From positions 1 to 8,213 of the forward strand of contig JACCZQ010000110.1 of NCBI GenBank assembly GCA_013695905.1: a DNA stretch of 8,213 nt, read 5' to 3'. The translations under genes were made by a program, and so were the position numbers. The notes beneath the pieces were generated by a model that was not told the DNA's origin, ran no database searches, and worked only from the letters and a program-made list of their open reading frames with translations. The stretch comes from Chthoniobacterales bacterium. Its GTDB lineage: Bacteria; Verrucomicrobiota; Verrucomicrobiia; Chthoniobacterales; UBA10450. Of this stretch, positions 1 to 5,402 are shown piece by piece. Every line of letters begins with the position of its first letter. Position 1 is the stretch's first letter.

Positions 1-462
1 GCCGACGAAGATCACGCCCTGCTCGCCGACCGCGGCTTTGATGTTCGAGTAAACGGCCTCGCTGTCGAACTGCGCCTCCACGCCGGCGAGGAACTTGCGT
101 TCCTGCTCCGGAATCCCGAGGCGTTCGAAGGTGCGTTTCACGTCGTCCGGCACGTCGTCCCAGCTGCGTTTCGCCTGGGTGCCGCTGCTCAGGTAGTAGC
201 GGATGTTTTCGAAGACGATGGCTTCCAGGTCTTTGCTCGCCCAATGCGTCGGCATTGGCTTGCTCTCGAAAATCTTGAGCGCGTTTTTGCGGAAGTCGCG
301 CACCCAATCCGGCTCCTGCTTTACGTTGACGATGTAGTCGATCGTCGCCTCGGTGAGGCCGACGCCGGCGTCGTGCAGGTGCGTCTCCGGGTAGAAGAAA
401 TCGCCGGCCGTGTTCTGCTCCAGGCCGAGGGGTGATGTTTCTGTTGTTGCGTCAGTGACCAT
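1..462 (-). CDS. sufB: SufB, Fe-S cluster scaffold subunit (N-terminal part, cut by window edge)
   Basis: The first 154 codons of a SufB-type protein, which with SufC and SufD forms the cytosolic SufBC2D scaffold that assembles Fe-S clusters. The frame is open from ATG at 462-460 to the window edge, so the C-terminal part is missing. The visible protein starts [16 protein letters not shown] and carries the SufB-typical stretches [34 protein letters not shown] and a tail reading [14 protein letters not shown] good ribosome site (AAAAGGA, at about 471-477 read on the minus strand) sits roughly eight bases before the ATG and supports this start. It lies 88 bases downstream of sufC on the same strand, so the two are almost certainly cotranscribed. 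The catalytic and cluster-binding C-terminal region cannot be inspected. Identification rests on recognising the family, without a database search. Confidence 0.93.
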   Translation of the reverse strand, partial: MVTDATTETSPLGLEQNTAGDFFYPETHLHDAGVGLTEATIDYIVNVKQEPDWVRDFRKNALKIFESKPMPTHWASKDLEAIVFENIRYYLSSGTQAKRSWDDVPDDVKRTFERLGIPEQERKFLAGVEAQFDSEAVYSNIKAAVGEQGVIFVG

Positions 463-480
463 GATTTTATTCCTTTTCTT

Positions 481-549
481 TCCTGCTCCTGCTCCTGATC
501 TTAATCCTGATCTCTTCTGCAGGAGCAGGATCAGGATCAAGAGCAGGAG
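481..549. repeat. Inverted pair of degenerate hexamer arrays between sufC and sufB
   Basis: The sufC-sufB spacer is almost entirely a degenerate hexamer repeat in two opposed blocks. On the plus strand, 520-549 reads as five units CAGGAG, CAGGAT, CAGGAT, CAAGAG, CAGGAG. On the minus strand, 481-514 reads as units GAGAT, CAGGAT, TAAGAT, CAGGAG, CAGGAG, CAGGA. Both blocks fit YARGAK, so the spacer can fold into an imperfect long hairpin (for example 486-494 pairs perfectly with 541-549) around a five-base centre at 515-519. It begins one base after the sufC stop codon and ends just before the sufB ribosome site. It could be an mRNA stability or processing element, or a mobile repeat; its function is not known. 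Confidence 0.75.
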
Positions 550-550
550 T

Positions 551-1315
551 TCAGACGCCGACCGGTTCCGCGATTTCGGTGCGGACCCAGTCGTAGCCTT
601 TCTCTTCGAGTTCGAGAGCCAAATTCTTGTCGCCGCTGCGGACGATGCGGCCCCCCACCATCACGTGGACGTGATCGGGCACGATGTAATCGAGCAGCCG
701 CTGGTAGTGGGTGATCAGCAGCACGCCGAGGTTCGGGCTGCGGAGGGAGTTCACGCCGTTGGCGACGACCTTCAAAGCGTCGATGTCGAGCCCGCTGTCG
801 GTCTCATCCAGCACCGCGTATTTCGGGTTTAACATGGCGAGCTGCAGGATTTCGTTCCGCTTTTTCTCGCCGCCGGAGAAACCTTCATTAACCGAGCGAG
901 AGGTGAAAGCGCGGGGCATCTCCAGCAGGTCCATCTTCTTATAGAGCTCGGCGTAATAATCGGTCGCCTCGAGTTCTTCGCCCTCGGGCAGCCGCGCCTG
1001 CACTGCTGCGCGGAGGAAATTCGCAATCGTTACGCCGGGGATCTCGCTCGGGTATTGGAACGCGAGGAAAATACCGGCCCGCGCGCGTTGATCGGGCTCC
1101 ATTTCGAGGATGTTCTCGCCGTCCATCAACACGGCGCCGCTCGTCACCACATAATCGGGATGCCCGGCGATCACCTTCGCGAGCGTGCTTTTGCCGGAGC
1201 CGTTTGGCCCCATGATGGCGTGCACTTCACCTTTCGGGACGGCAAGGGTGAGGCCGCGGATGATCTCCTGATCGGCAATTGTGACGTGTAAATCCTGGAT
1301 CTCTAATTGATTCAT
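551..1315 (-). CDS. sufC: SufC, ABC-type ATPase of the SUF Fe-S assembly complex
   Basis: A 254-residue cytosolic ABC ATPase, full length for SufC, which drives conformational change of the SufB/SufD scaffold. Visible motifs in order: Walker [10 protein letters not shown] (36-44), Q-loop Gln in [11 protein letters not shown] (about residue 87), the SufC-style signature [15 protein letters not shown] (146-160), Walker B with catalytic Glu in [12 protein letters not shown] (166-177; E171), and the switch His in [12 protein letters not shown] (H203). The [10 protein letters not shown] signature and LDETDSGLD box distinguish SufC from transport ATPases. The start ATG at 1315-1313 begins [16 protein letters not shown], which aligns with the family start, although only a weak ribosome site precedes it. 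No Rrf2-type regulator gene lies upstream in this window; the 5' flank is repeat-rich. Confidence 0.96.
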   Translation of the reverse strand: MNQLEIQDLHVTIADQEIIRGLTLAVPKGEVHAIMGPNGSGKSTLAKVIAGHPDYVVTSGAVLMDGENILEMEPDQRARAGIFLAFQYPSEIPGVTIANFLRAAVQARLPEGEELEATDYYAELYKKMDLLEMPRAFTSRSVNEGFSGGEKKRNEILQLAMLNPKYAVLDETDSGLDIDALKVVANGVNSLRSPNLGVLLITHYQRLLDYIVPDHVHVMVGGRIVRSGDKNLALELEEKGYDWVRTEIAEPVGV

Positions 1316-1367
1316 TTGCGGGGACAGGGAACCTACCCCAAAACGAGCGTTCCGCTACCGCGCAATC

Positions 1368-1389
1368 GGGGGTGGGGGTCCGGGGCGGG
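1368..1389 (+). other. G-quadruplex-type motif upstream of sufC
   Basis: Four G-tracts with short loops are visible on the plus strand: five G, T, five G, TCC, four G, C, three G. This meets the usual G4 pattern. It lies about 53 bases upstream of the sufC start codon, on the strand that is template for suf transcription. Whether it folds or matters for expression cannot be told from sequence. Confidence 0.5.
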
Positions 1390-1399
1390 CTTGCGCCTT

Positions 1400-1505
1400 C
1401 TGTCATTCCGACCGGAGTGGAGGAATCTCTAATCGCCGTCTGCGGATGCACAGCAGGGGAGTTTAGAGATTCCTCGACTACGCTTCGCTCCGCTCGGAAT
1501 GACAG
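1400..1505. repeat. 106-bp palindromic intergenic repeat element
   Basis: An inverted repeat with a 33-base left arm (1400-1432) and a 43-base right arm (1463-1505) around a 30-base centre. Read as reverse complement, the left arm shares TTAGAGATTCCTC and CGGAATGACAG exactly with the right arm. The middle differs: the right arm has a ten-base longer segment reading GACTACGCTTCGCTCCGCT. The right arm resembles the TGTCATTCCGAGCGGAGC-type repeat I recall from many soil-bacterial genomes; that is memory, with no search behind it. There is no transposase here, so a REP- or MITE-like non-autonomous element is the likeliest reading. Its right end overlaps the start of the coding remnant at 1499-1654, so it may have inserted into that gene. 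Confidence 0.75.
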
Positions 1506-1654
1506 CGGTGCTCGTGAGAAACGCCGACGCGATTAAGTGCCGCGCATTACGTACGGTGGTCAGCGGCGCTCGAACGATCCAGCCGGTCGGCGCGGCGTTT
1601 GATTACGACGTGGTCAGCAGCGGAGCGGGCGTCGGCGTGCAGGTGCGGTTCTGA
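1499..1654 (+). pseudogene. Possible C-terminal remnant of an outer-membrane beta-barrel protein
   Basis: A short plus-strand frame ending in TGA at 1652-1654 translates near its end as TIQPVGAAFDYDVVSSG followed by AGVGVQVRF. The alternating hydrophobic pattern and terminal Phe are what the last strand of an outer-membrane beta-barrel looks like. Third codon positions from about 1556 on are almost all G or C, as in neighbouring real genes. The only ATG in frame (1499) falls inside the right arm of the palindromic repeat, and a TAA closes the frame upstream at 1430, so no complete gene is present. I infer that a larger gene was truncated by insertion or deletion. It could also be a chance open frame in GC-rich DNA. 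Confidence 0.4.
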
Positions 1655-1774
1655 GCCTCGGGCAGCTCCGGGGTCAGGCGCGCGCTCCGCGTTGGAGGCG
1701 GACTCGTCGGGCGGGAAATTAGCGTCGCCGGGATTTGAACAGTGGCGCGTCTGGGTGAAGTTCCCGCCCCGCCC

Positions 1775-2248
1775 GTGAAGAATCTCGTCCGCCTCTCCCT
1801 CGTCGTAGTGCTGCTCGGCTTCGGGACGCCCTTTGCGCCGACCGCGGAAGCGGCTGACTCGTTTGGGAATTTCCTCAAGCGCGTCGGCAATACCCTCGCC
1901 AAGCCATTTCGCCCGCCGGACAAGAAAGTCCCCGCCAAGTCGCCGAAGCGCAGCCGGCGAAAAGCGCCGGATGCGACGCAGGAAACGCAGGAATCGGTCG
2001 ATCCCTCCGAGCCGGAGCCGATCCACACCCCTACGCCGCCACCCGCGCCGGAAATCCGCCTTGCCCGGCCGGCGCCGGGAGATCCCACGGGCCGCCGCGA
2101 TCCGCCCTACGGGGTGCCGGTGCCGGGGCGTCCGGGATTTGTGCACAGCCCGTTCGCGCCGCGGCAGCGGCTCGTGGATGTGCGGGCATTTCCCAGCGGC
2201 ACGCCGGTGGTGGATCCGTATACCGGACGCGTTTTCCTGACGCCATAG
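1775..2248 (+). CDS. Small secreted proline-rich protein of unknown function
   Basis: A 157-residue protein with a clear Sec signal peptide: a basic start MKNLVR, a hydrophobic stretch LSLVVVLLGFG, and a probable cleavage after AEA at about residue 27. The mature part begins ADSFGNFLKRVGNTLAK, then has a basic Lys/Arg stretch (48-63), a Pro-rich middle (79-110), and an ordered-looking C-terminus, VDVRAFPSGTPVVDPYTG at about 134-151. GTG at 1775 is preferred because it gives the normal signal-peptide layout; an in-frame GTG at 1742 would add eleven residues (MARLGEVPAPP) with no better ribosome site. The gene stands alone, downstream of the repeat-rich region and upstream of the fecR remnant on the same strand. 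I do not recognise a named family. A small periplasmic or envelope protein is the most that can be said. Confidence 0.75.
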   Translation: MKNLVRLSLVVVLLGFGTPFAPTAEAADSFGNFLKRVGNTLAKPFRPPDKKVPAKSPKRSRRKAPDATQETQESVDPSEPEPIHTPTPPPAPEIRLARPAPGDPTGRRDPPYGVPVPGRPGFVHSPFAPRQRLVDVRAFPSGTPVVDPYTGRVFLTP

Positions 2249-2298
2249 CTGAGCGACACAGGGCATGAGCAGCTGCTGCAGCTGCGGCTCGCGCCTCG

Positions 2299-2323
2299 TT
2301 GCTGATGTTATGATAATTATAAA
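2299..2323 (+). promoter_or_regulatory. Candidate promoter for the fecR-like / two-component operon
   Basis: An AT-rich island in GC-rich surroundings, reading TTGCTG at 2299-2304 and then TATGATAATTATAAA at 2309-2323. TATGAT (2309-2314) or TATAAA (2318-2323) could serve as a -10 box, but neither has a 17-base spacing from TTGCTG. It lies 50-75 bases ahead of the probable fecR-like start. It is the only promoter-like sequence I see in the 2249-2375 gap. A short GCAGCTGC-T-GCAGCTGC palindrome at 2269-2285 precedes it. Confidence 0.3.
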
Positions 2324-2375
2324 CGCAGGGCATAGACTCTGCTCTTTCCCCAGAGTGGCCATGTGGCCTTTACCC

Positions 2376-2740
2376 ATGGGGAAGAAAATCGTCCGCGTCT
2401 CCGCGTTTTGCTTCGTGATAGCTGGCGCACCTGCTTACGCCGGCGCTCTCCGGGAAGCGCGAATCAACAAAATCATCAATCAGGTCCACGTGGTGGACCA
2501 TGCCAGTGGCAGCCGCAAAGCCGAGCTGCAGCAGGTGATCAAGGATGACCTGGGCGTGAAGACCGGCATCAAGTCCCGTTCCGAGCTGCTCTTTCAGGAT
2601 AGCACCCTCACCCGCCTCGGCTCGGAAAGCTTCTTCCGAACTACACCGGCTCTGGCGGCAATGGCTCCCGCACCGGCACCTTCGGCGGGCAGGGCGCCAC
2701 CACGGCGCCGCTCAGCGCCGGGCCTGAACCGGGAGGTTAA
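2376..2740 (+). pseudogene. FecR-family protein gene with internal deletion and frameshift
   Basis: The start ATG at 2376 gives a signal peptide (MGKKIVRVSAFCFVIAGAPA then YAG) and the beginning of a FecR-like domain: REARINKIINQVHVVD, VIKDDLGVKTGIKSRSEL, LLFQDSTLTRLGSESFF. In FecR-family proteins this stretch is followed by roughly a hundred more residues of the beta-rich domain. Here the frame instead turns into low-complexity sequence (RTTPALAAMAPAPAPS) and would end at 2756, inside the next gene. In the +2 frame from 2639, a Gly-rich, good-codon segment NYTGSGGNGSRTGTFGGQGA runs to TAA at 2738-2740, five bases before the regulator ATG. The simplest reading is an internal deletion that removed most of the domain and joined N- and C-terminal ends out of frame near 2637. 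An alternative ATG at 2361 adds five residues. Confidence 0.65.
2731..2736 (+). promoter_or_regulatory. Ribosome binding site of the response regulator gene
   Basis: GGGAGG lies nine bases before the ATG at 2746 and inside the tail of the fecR-like remnant, next to its TAA (2738-2740). It fixes the regulator start and indicates that the remnant and the regulator share a transcript. Confidence 0.65.
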
Positions 2741-2745
2741 TCGCC

Positions 2746-3447
2746 ATGCAGATTAACGCACCGAAGAACGCTTCGGAGGTTCAGCAGCTCGCCGGTTCCG
2801 ACCGCGATCATCTGCTGCAGATCATCGCCGGCACCACCGATCTGATGGAAGACATCTGGACCGGCGACCACGGCTCCTCCAAATATCTGGCGATGCTCCG
2901 CGCGAGCGTCGAACACGCGGCGAATATCACCGCGCATCTGGTCGAGCAGGGGAGCGAGCGGGAAGCGGCCGACGACACTTTTGATCAAGGGGACGACGAG
3001 GATCCACTCCCCGTTTCAGAACGTCGGGTGCCACGACGGCCGCGCATTCTCGCGGTGGACGATGAACCTGCGGCGCTGCTCCTGTTCCACGAGCTGCTCA
3101 CGCTCGCCGGGTACCATGTGGAGACCGCCCGCTCCGGGTTTGAATGCCTCGATCGCGTGAGTCGCGAGCGCTCGTTCGACGTCCTCGTGCTAGATCTCAC
3201 CATGCCGTTCATGGACGGCGAGGAGACATTCCGCCGCCTGCGCGCCGTCGCCCCGGAGGTGCCGGTGATTATCACCACGGGATTCATCGATCCCGACCGG
3301 CTAAAGAATCTCTACGCCGCCGGGCTTTTCGCGTTTTTGTCGAAACCGCTCGCGCCCGATGATTTCCTCGAGCAGGTGGCGAACGCCGTCGCGGCCCGGA
3401 AAGCCGCCGCTGAATCAAGTCTGCTCCGCGGCACTGCGGCTGCTTAG
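2746..3447 (+). CDS. Response regulator: degenerate DHp-like hairpin plus receiver domain
   Basis: A 233-residue cytosolic protein. Residues about 15-70 form two amphipathic helices (DRDHLLQIIAGTTDLMEDIW and YLAMLRASVEHAANITAHLV) that resemble the dimerisation/phosphotransfer hairpin of hybrid histidine kinases. The position of the usual HDFNNLL-type His appears to be Ser18, so this hairpin cannot take phosphate in the normal way. An acidic linker (71-90) leads to a complete receiver domain at about 98-220: acidic pair D105/D106 (AVDDEP), phospho-acceptor D150 (VLVLDLTMPFMDG), T178 (IITTG) and K200 (LSKPL). There is no DNA-binding or enzymatic output domain, so output is presumably by protein contact, perhaps dimerisation through the hairpin. 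The stop is eleven bases before the kinase gene, so the two are likely a cotranscribed pair. The match to a DHp fold is inferred from pattern; the receiver assignment is firm. Confidence 0.9.
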   Translation: MQINAPKNASEVQQLAGSDRDHLLQIIAGTTDLMEDIWTGDHGSSKYLAMLRASVEHAANITAHLVEQGSEREAADDTFDQGDDEDPLPVSERRVPRRPRILAVDDEPAALLLFHELLTLAGYHVETARSGFECLDRVSRERSFDVLVLDLTMPFMDGEETFRRLRAVAPEVPVIITTGFIDPDRLKNLYAAGLFAFLSKPLAPDDFLEQVANAVAARKAAAESSLLRGTAAA

Positions 3448-3458
3448 GACGAGAACAG

Positions 3459-4613
3459 ATGTTAACTGCGGATTCACTCGACACTTTCCGGTGCTTCGCC
3501 AGCAACACGCTCTTCGAGGGCATCAGCGCTGACGTGCTCGAAGATATCCGGTTCGAGATGAAAACGATCCGCCTGAAAGAAGGCGAAGTCATCTTCAACG
3601 AAGGCGACCGCGGCGATTCCCTTTACCTCGTCGGCGAAGGATCGATCAAGATTTCGAAGACCGGGCGCGGCGGAAACCAGGAGACGCTCGGCTTTATTCA
3701 ACCCGGAAACTTCTTCGGCGAGATGGCGTTGTTCGATGGGCAACCGCACTCCGCGAAAGCCACCGCTGCTTCATCCACGCTGCTCGCCAGCGTCGATGAA
3801 CGCACTTTCCAGCACATCCTGGAGCTGGCGCCGAGCCGCCTCCACATGAATTTCCTCCGCTCCGTCTCCGAGCGGCTGCGCCAGGTGAACTCCCACTTCA
3901 TCTCCGAAGTGATGCGCACGGAGCGGGTGAGCCTCGTCGGCTCGATGGCGAATTCCATCATTCACGACCTGAAGAATCCCATCTGCATCATCCGCTGCTG
4001 CTCCGACCTTATCGCGACGGAAAATACCGACCCGCGCACGCGCGATCTCACCACGATGATCGACAACGCGGTCAACGGCATGCTCGCGATGACGCAGGAG
4101 CTGCTCGATTACGCGCGCGGCTCCACGGCGCTCAACAAGGAGCGCGTCTCCGTCTGGCGGTTGATGGACGACCTGAGCCAGCAATCGCTGCGGCTGCTCC
4201 CGGGGCAGAACATCCAGTTCGTGAAACACATTCGCTACGACAAGGACATCGAGATCGACCTCTCCCGCTTCACGCGCATGATGAGCAACCTCATCAAAAA
4301 CGCCAGCGAAGCGATGCGCGGCGGCGGCATTCTCACCATGACCACTGATCTGGTGCAGGACAAAGTCGTGATCCGGCTTTCCGATACCGGCAAAGGCATC
4401 CCGCCGGAGATTTTGCCGCGCCTCTTCGAGCCATTCGTCACTCACGGCAAATCGCACGGCACCGGCCTCGGCATGGCGATTGCGAAATCGGTCATCGATG
4501 CCCACGGCGGGCGAATCTCCGTCGCCAGCATCCCGGGGAACGGCACCACGGTGGACATCCGCCTGCCCGCTCCCGCACTCTTCCCGGCGACCGCCTCCGA
4601 CTCAGCGGCATAG
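3459..4613 (+). CDS. Soluble sensor histidine kinase with N-terminal cyclic-nucleotide-binding-like domain
   Basis: A 384-residue protein without membrane segments. Residues about 12-130 are a CRP/FNR-type cyclic-nucleotide-binding fold (IRLKEGEVIFNEGDRGDSLY, LVGEGSIKISK, GNFFGEMALFDGQPHSAKAT). Residues about 155-220 are the DHp with H-box IIHDLKNP, phospho-acceptor H169. Residues about 270-370 are a HATPase_c domain with N-box NLIKNASEAM, G1 DTGKGIPP (309-316), F-box LFEPF and G2 GTGLGMAIAK (335-344). All kinase motifs are intact. In the sensor the ribose-contact Glu88 is kept, but the usual Arg of the PRxA phosphate-binding signature is His97, so cAMP or cGMP binding is doubtful. The last twenty residues are a loose Ala-rich tail. 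It probably phosphorylates the receiver encoded eleven bases upstream, linking an intracellular ligand to that regulator. Confidence 0.92.
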   Translation: MLTADSLDTFRCFASNTLFEGISADVLEDIRFEMKTIRLKEGEVIFNEGDRGDSLYLVGEGSIKISKTGRGGNQETLGFIQPGNFFGEMALFDGQPHSAKATAASSTLLASVDERTFQHILELAPSRLHMNFLRSVSERLRQVNSHFISEVMRTERVSLVGSMANSIIHDLKNPICIIRCCSDLIATENTDPRTRDLTTMIDNAVNGMLAMTQELLDYARGSTALNKERVSVWRLMDDLSQQSLRLLPGQNIQFVKHIRYDKDIEIDLSRFTRMMSNLIKNASEAMRGGGILTMTTDLVQDKVVIRLSDTGKGIPPEILPRLFEPFVTHGKSHGTGLGMAIAKSVIDAHGGRISVASIPGNGTTVDIRLPAPALFPATASDSAA

Positions 4614-4699
4614 ACGCGTGGTCAGCCGCGGCGGAAAAATTTGCACATTGCCATCTGCGCTCCGCCGTCGGAAAATCGCCAAAGGCTGGCGAAGCCGAG

Positions 4700-4770
4700 T
4701 ACCCCGTGGTGTAACGGTAACACAGCGCCCTTTGGAGGCGTTATTCATGGTTCGAATCCATGCGGGGTAG
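4700..4770 (+). tRNA. tRNA-Gln (anticodon TTG)
   Basis: A 71-base cloverleaf: acceptor TACCCCG (4700-4706) pairs perfectly with CGGGGTA (4763-4769), followed by discriminator G at 4770. The D-arm is GTGT/ACAC with a GG-containing loop. The anticodon stem GCGCC/GGCGT encloses loop CTTTGGA, giving anticodon TTG. The variable loop has four bases (TATT), and the T-arm is CATGG-TTCGAAT-CCATG. CCA is not encoded (CT follows). It reads CAA (and CAG by wobble). It lies 86 bases after the kinase gene; no convincing promoter is visible in that gap. Confidence 0.92.
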
Positions 4771-4788
4771 CTCTGCACCAGCGCCGAG

Positions 4789-4862
4789 CCGCTGGTGGTG
4801 TAACGGCAACGCAGCCCCGAAGGCTTTCGGGGTTATTCATGGTTCGAATCCATGCGGGGTAG
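4789..4862 (+). pseudogene. Decayed tandem copy of tRNA-Gln
   Basis: A second copy of the same tRNA, eighteen bases downstream. The 34 bases from the end of the anticodon arm through the 3' end (4832-4865) are identical to 4740-4773, and the D-arm (TGGTGTAACGGCAACGCAG) is nearly so. The 5' acceptor half, however, is CCGCTGG, which cannot pair with CGGGGTA. The anticodon arm is replaced by a perfect seven-base hairpin, CCCCGAA-GGCT-TTCGGGG, with no seven-base anticodon loop. It cannot be a working tRNA-Gln. Similarity across the whole molecule points to tandem duplication and decay more than to an integrase attachment-site duplication. Confidence 0.75.
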
Positions 4863-4955
4863 CTCGACCTGCACCGCACTGCGCTTCGCAATGATGGTCA
4901 TCTCAGCCGAGCTGCCTGACCCGTTCTTCAAGCGCAAAGCGCCTTAGCTTAGCGC

Positions 4956-5294
4956 CTAGACCGGGAGCGTGCCGCGGCAGCCCGGATAACCTGAGCAACC
5001 CCAGAACTCCGCGCCCGCGTTCACCCCACTCCGCGCTCGGCGTTTCACCATCCTCGCGTCGCAGGCGGGGCAATTTGGCAGAGCGGACGCCGCCGCAGAA
5101 TACGCCGGGATGGACACGGAGGTTGGTTCCGCCTCCGGTGCCGCCCGCTCGGACCGGCCCGGCTGCGTGGCTTTGCGCTCCACCCGGCGGAGCAGTTCCC
5201 GCAGAAGAAGAGCAGCGATCGCGCAGAGGAGGATCGTCACTCCTGCCTTCGTGAGGAGTTCATGGCTGAATTGCTCGAGCTGCGGATTGGGCAT
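4956..5294 (-). CDS. Membrane-anchored topoisomerase-type C4 zinc-ribbon protein
   Basis: A 112-residue protein. An N-terminal stretch MPNPQLEQFSHELLTKAG is followed by one transmembrane helix (VTILLCAIAALLLRELL, about 19-35), then a basic and Pro/Ala-rich linker (36-72). It ends in a C-terminal zinc ribbon with four Cys: CPAC (C75, C78), and C100 and C106 in FWGCSGYPGCRGTLPV. The ribbon has the pattern of the topoisomerase I C-terminal zf-C4 repeat, which binds single-stranded DNA in that enzyme. On a lone membrane-anchored protein its job is unknown. ATG at 5294-5292 is chosen because the protein then starts right before the conserved-looking helix; an upstream in-frame ATG at 5378 would run through the intergenic dyads and gives unlikely sequence. 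The adjacent GAGAGG is unusually close to the ATG. It is divergent from the pseudokinase gene. Confidence 0.78.
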   Translation of the reverse strand: MPNPQLEQFSHELLTKAGVTILLCAIAALLLRELLRRVERKATQPGRSERAAPEAEPTSVSIPAYSAAASALPNCPACDARMVKRRARSGVNAGAEFWGCSGYPGCRGTLPV

Positions 5295-5312
5295 CCCTCT
5301 CAGACTGCGATT

Positions 5313-5351
5313 TCCGTGCCACGGATGGCAGTCAGCCGCTCCGGACCGGAG
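5313..5351. promoter_or_regulatory. Two perfect 13-bp dyads in the divergent intergenic region
   Basis: TCCGTG-C-CACGGA (5313-5325) and CTCCGG-A-CCGGAG (5339-5351) are perfect palindromes around one central base, with centres 26 bases apart. They lie just upstream of the zinc-ribbon gene start (5294, minus strand) and 140-180 bases ahead of the pseudokinase. They could be operator half-sites or small hairpins. No matching regulator is known to me, and short dyads occur by chance in GC-rich DNA. Confidence 0.3.
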
Positions 5352-5356
5352 GTTTC

Positions 5357-5402
5357 CACCTGCCGAAGCAACGCCCAATTAGGCGCGGCAGGTGAATTTT
5401 TT
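5357..5402 (+). terminator. Intrinsic-terminator-like stem-loop in the pseudokinase leader
   Basis: CACCTGCCG (5357-5365) pairs perfectly with CGGCAGGTG (5386-5394). Inside, CGCC (5372-5375) pairs with GGCG (5382-5385) around loop CAATTA, with a six-base bulge AAGCAA on the left. Six T follow at 5397-5402. This is a typical Rho-independent shape reading on the plus strand. Because the zinc-ribbon gene points the other way, the structure does not end an upstream plus-strand gene. It may be an attenuator in the leader of the pseudokinase gene, or may stop transcription coming from the tRNA side. Confidence 0.55.

Noticed and set aside
481..549. CRISPR-like array in the sufC-sufB spacer
   Set aside because: Units are contiguous degenerate hexamers without spacers, and no cas genes are present.
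1723..1741. T-loop-like sequence on the minus strand (GTTCAAATCCCGGCG)
   Set aside because: The flanks do not form a T-stem, anticodon arm or acceptor stem, so it is not a tRNA and is too short to call a remnant.
1547..2377. Long minus-strand open frame opposite the secreted protein gene
   Set aside because: Arg/His-rich composition typical of the antisense of a GC-rich gene. The plus-strand frame has a signal peptide and coherent domains instead.
3771..4505. Minus-strand 244-codon frame opposite the histidine kinase
   Set aside because: Shadow of a gene with complete kinase motifs; the translation has no recognisable domain.
4641..4862. Short plus-strand frame spanning both tRNA-like segments
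   Set aside because: The sequence is explained by the tRNA and its decayed copy; the repeated peptide FMVRIHAG/IHGSNPCG comes from translating T-arms.
4740..4865. 34-bp identical tRNA 3' ends as attL/attR of an integrated element
   Set aside because: The copies are only 92 bases apart with no cargo or integrase, and the similarity extends over the D-arm, which fits tandem duplication better.
5295..5378. 28-residue upstream extension of the zinc-ribbon protein
   Set aside because: It runs through the palindromic intergenic sequence and gives an unlikely peptide before the natural start at MPNPQLEQ.
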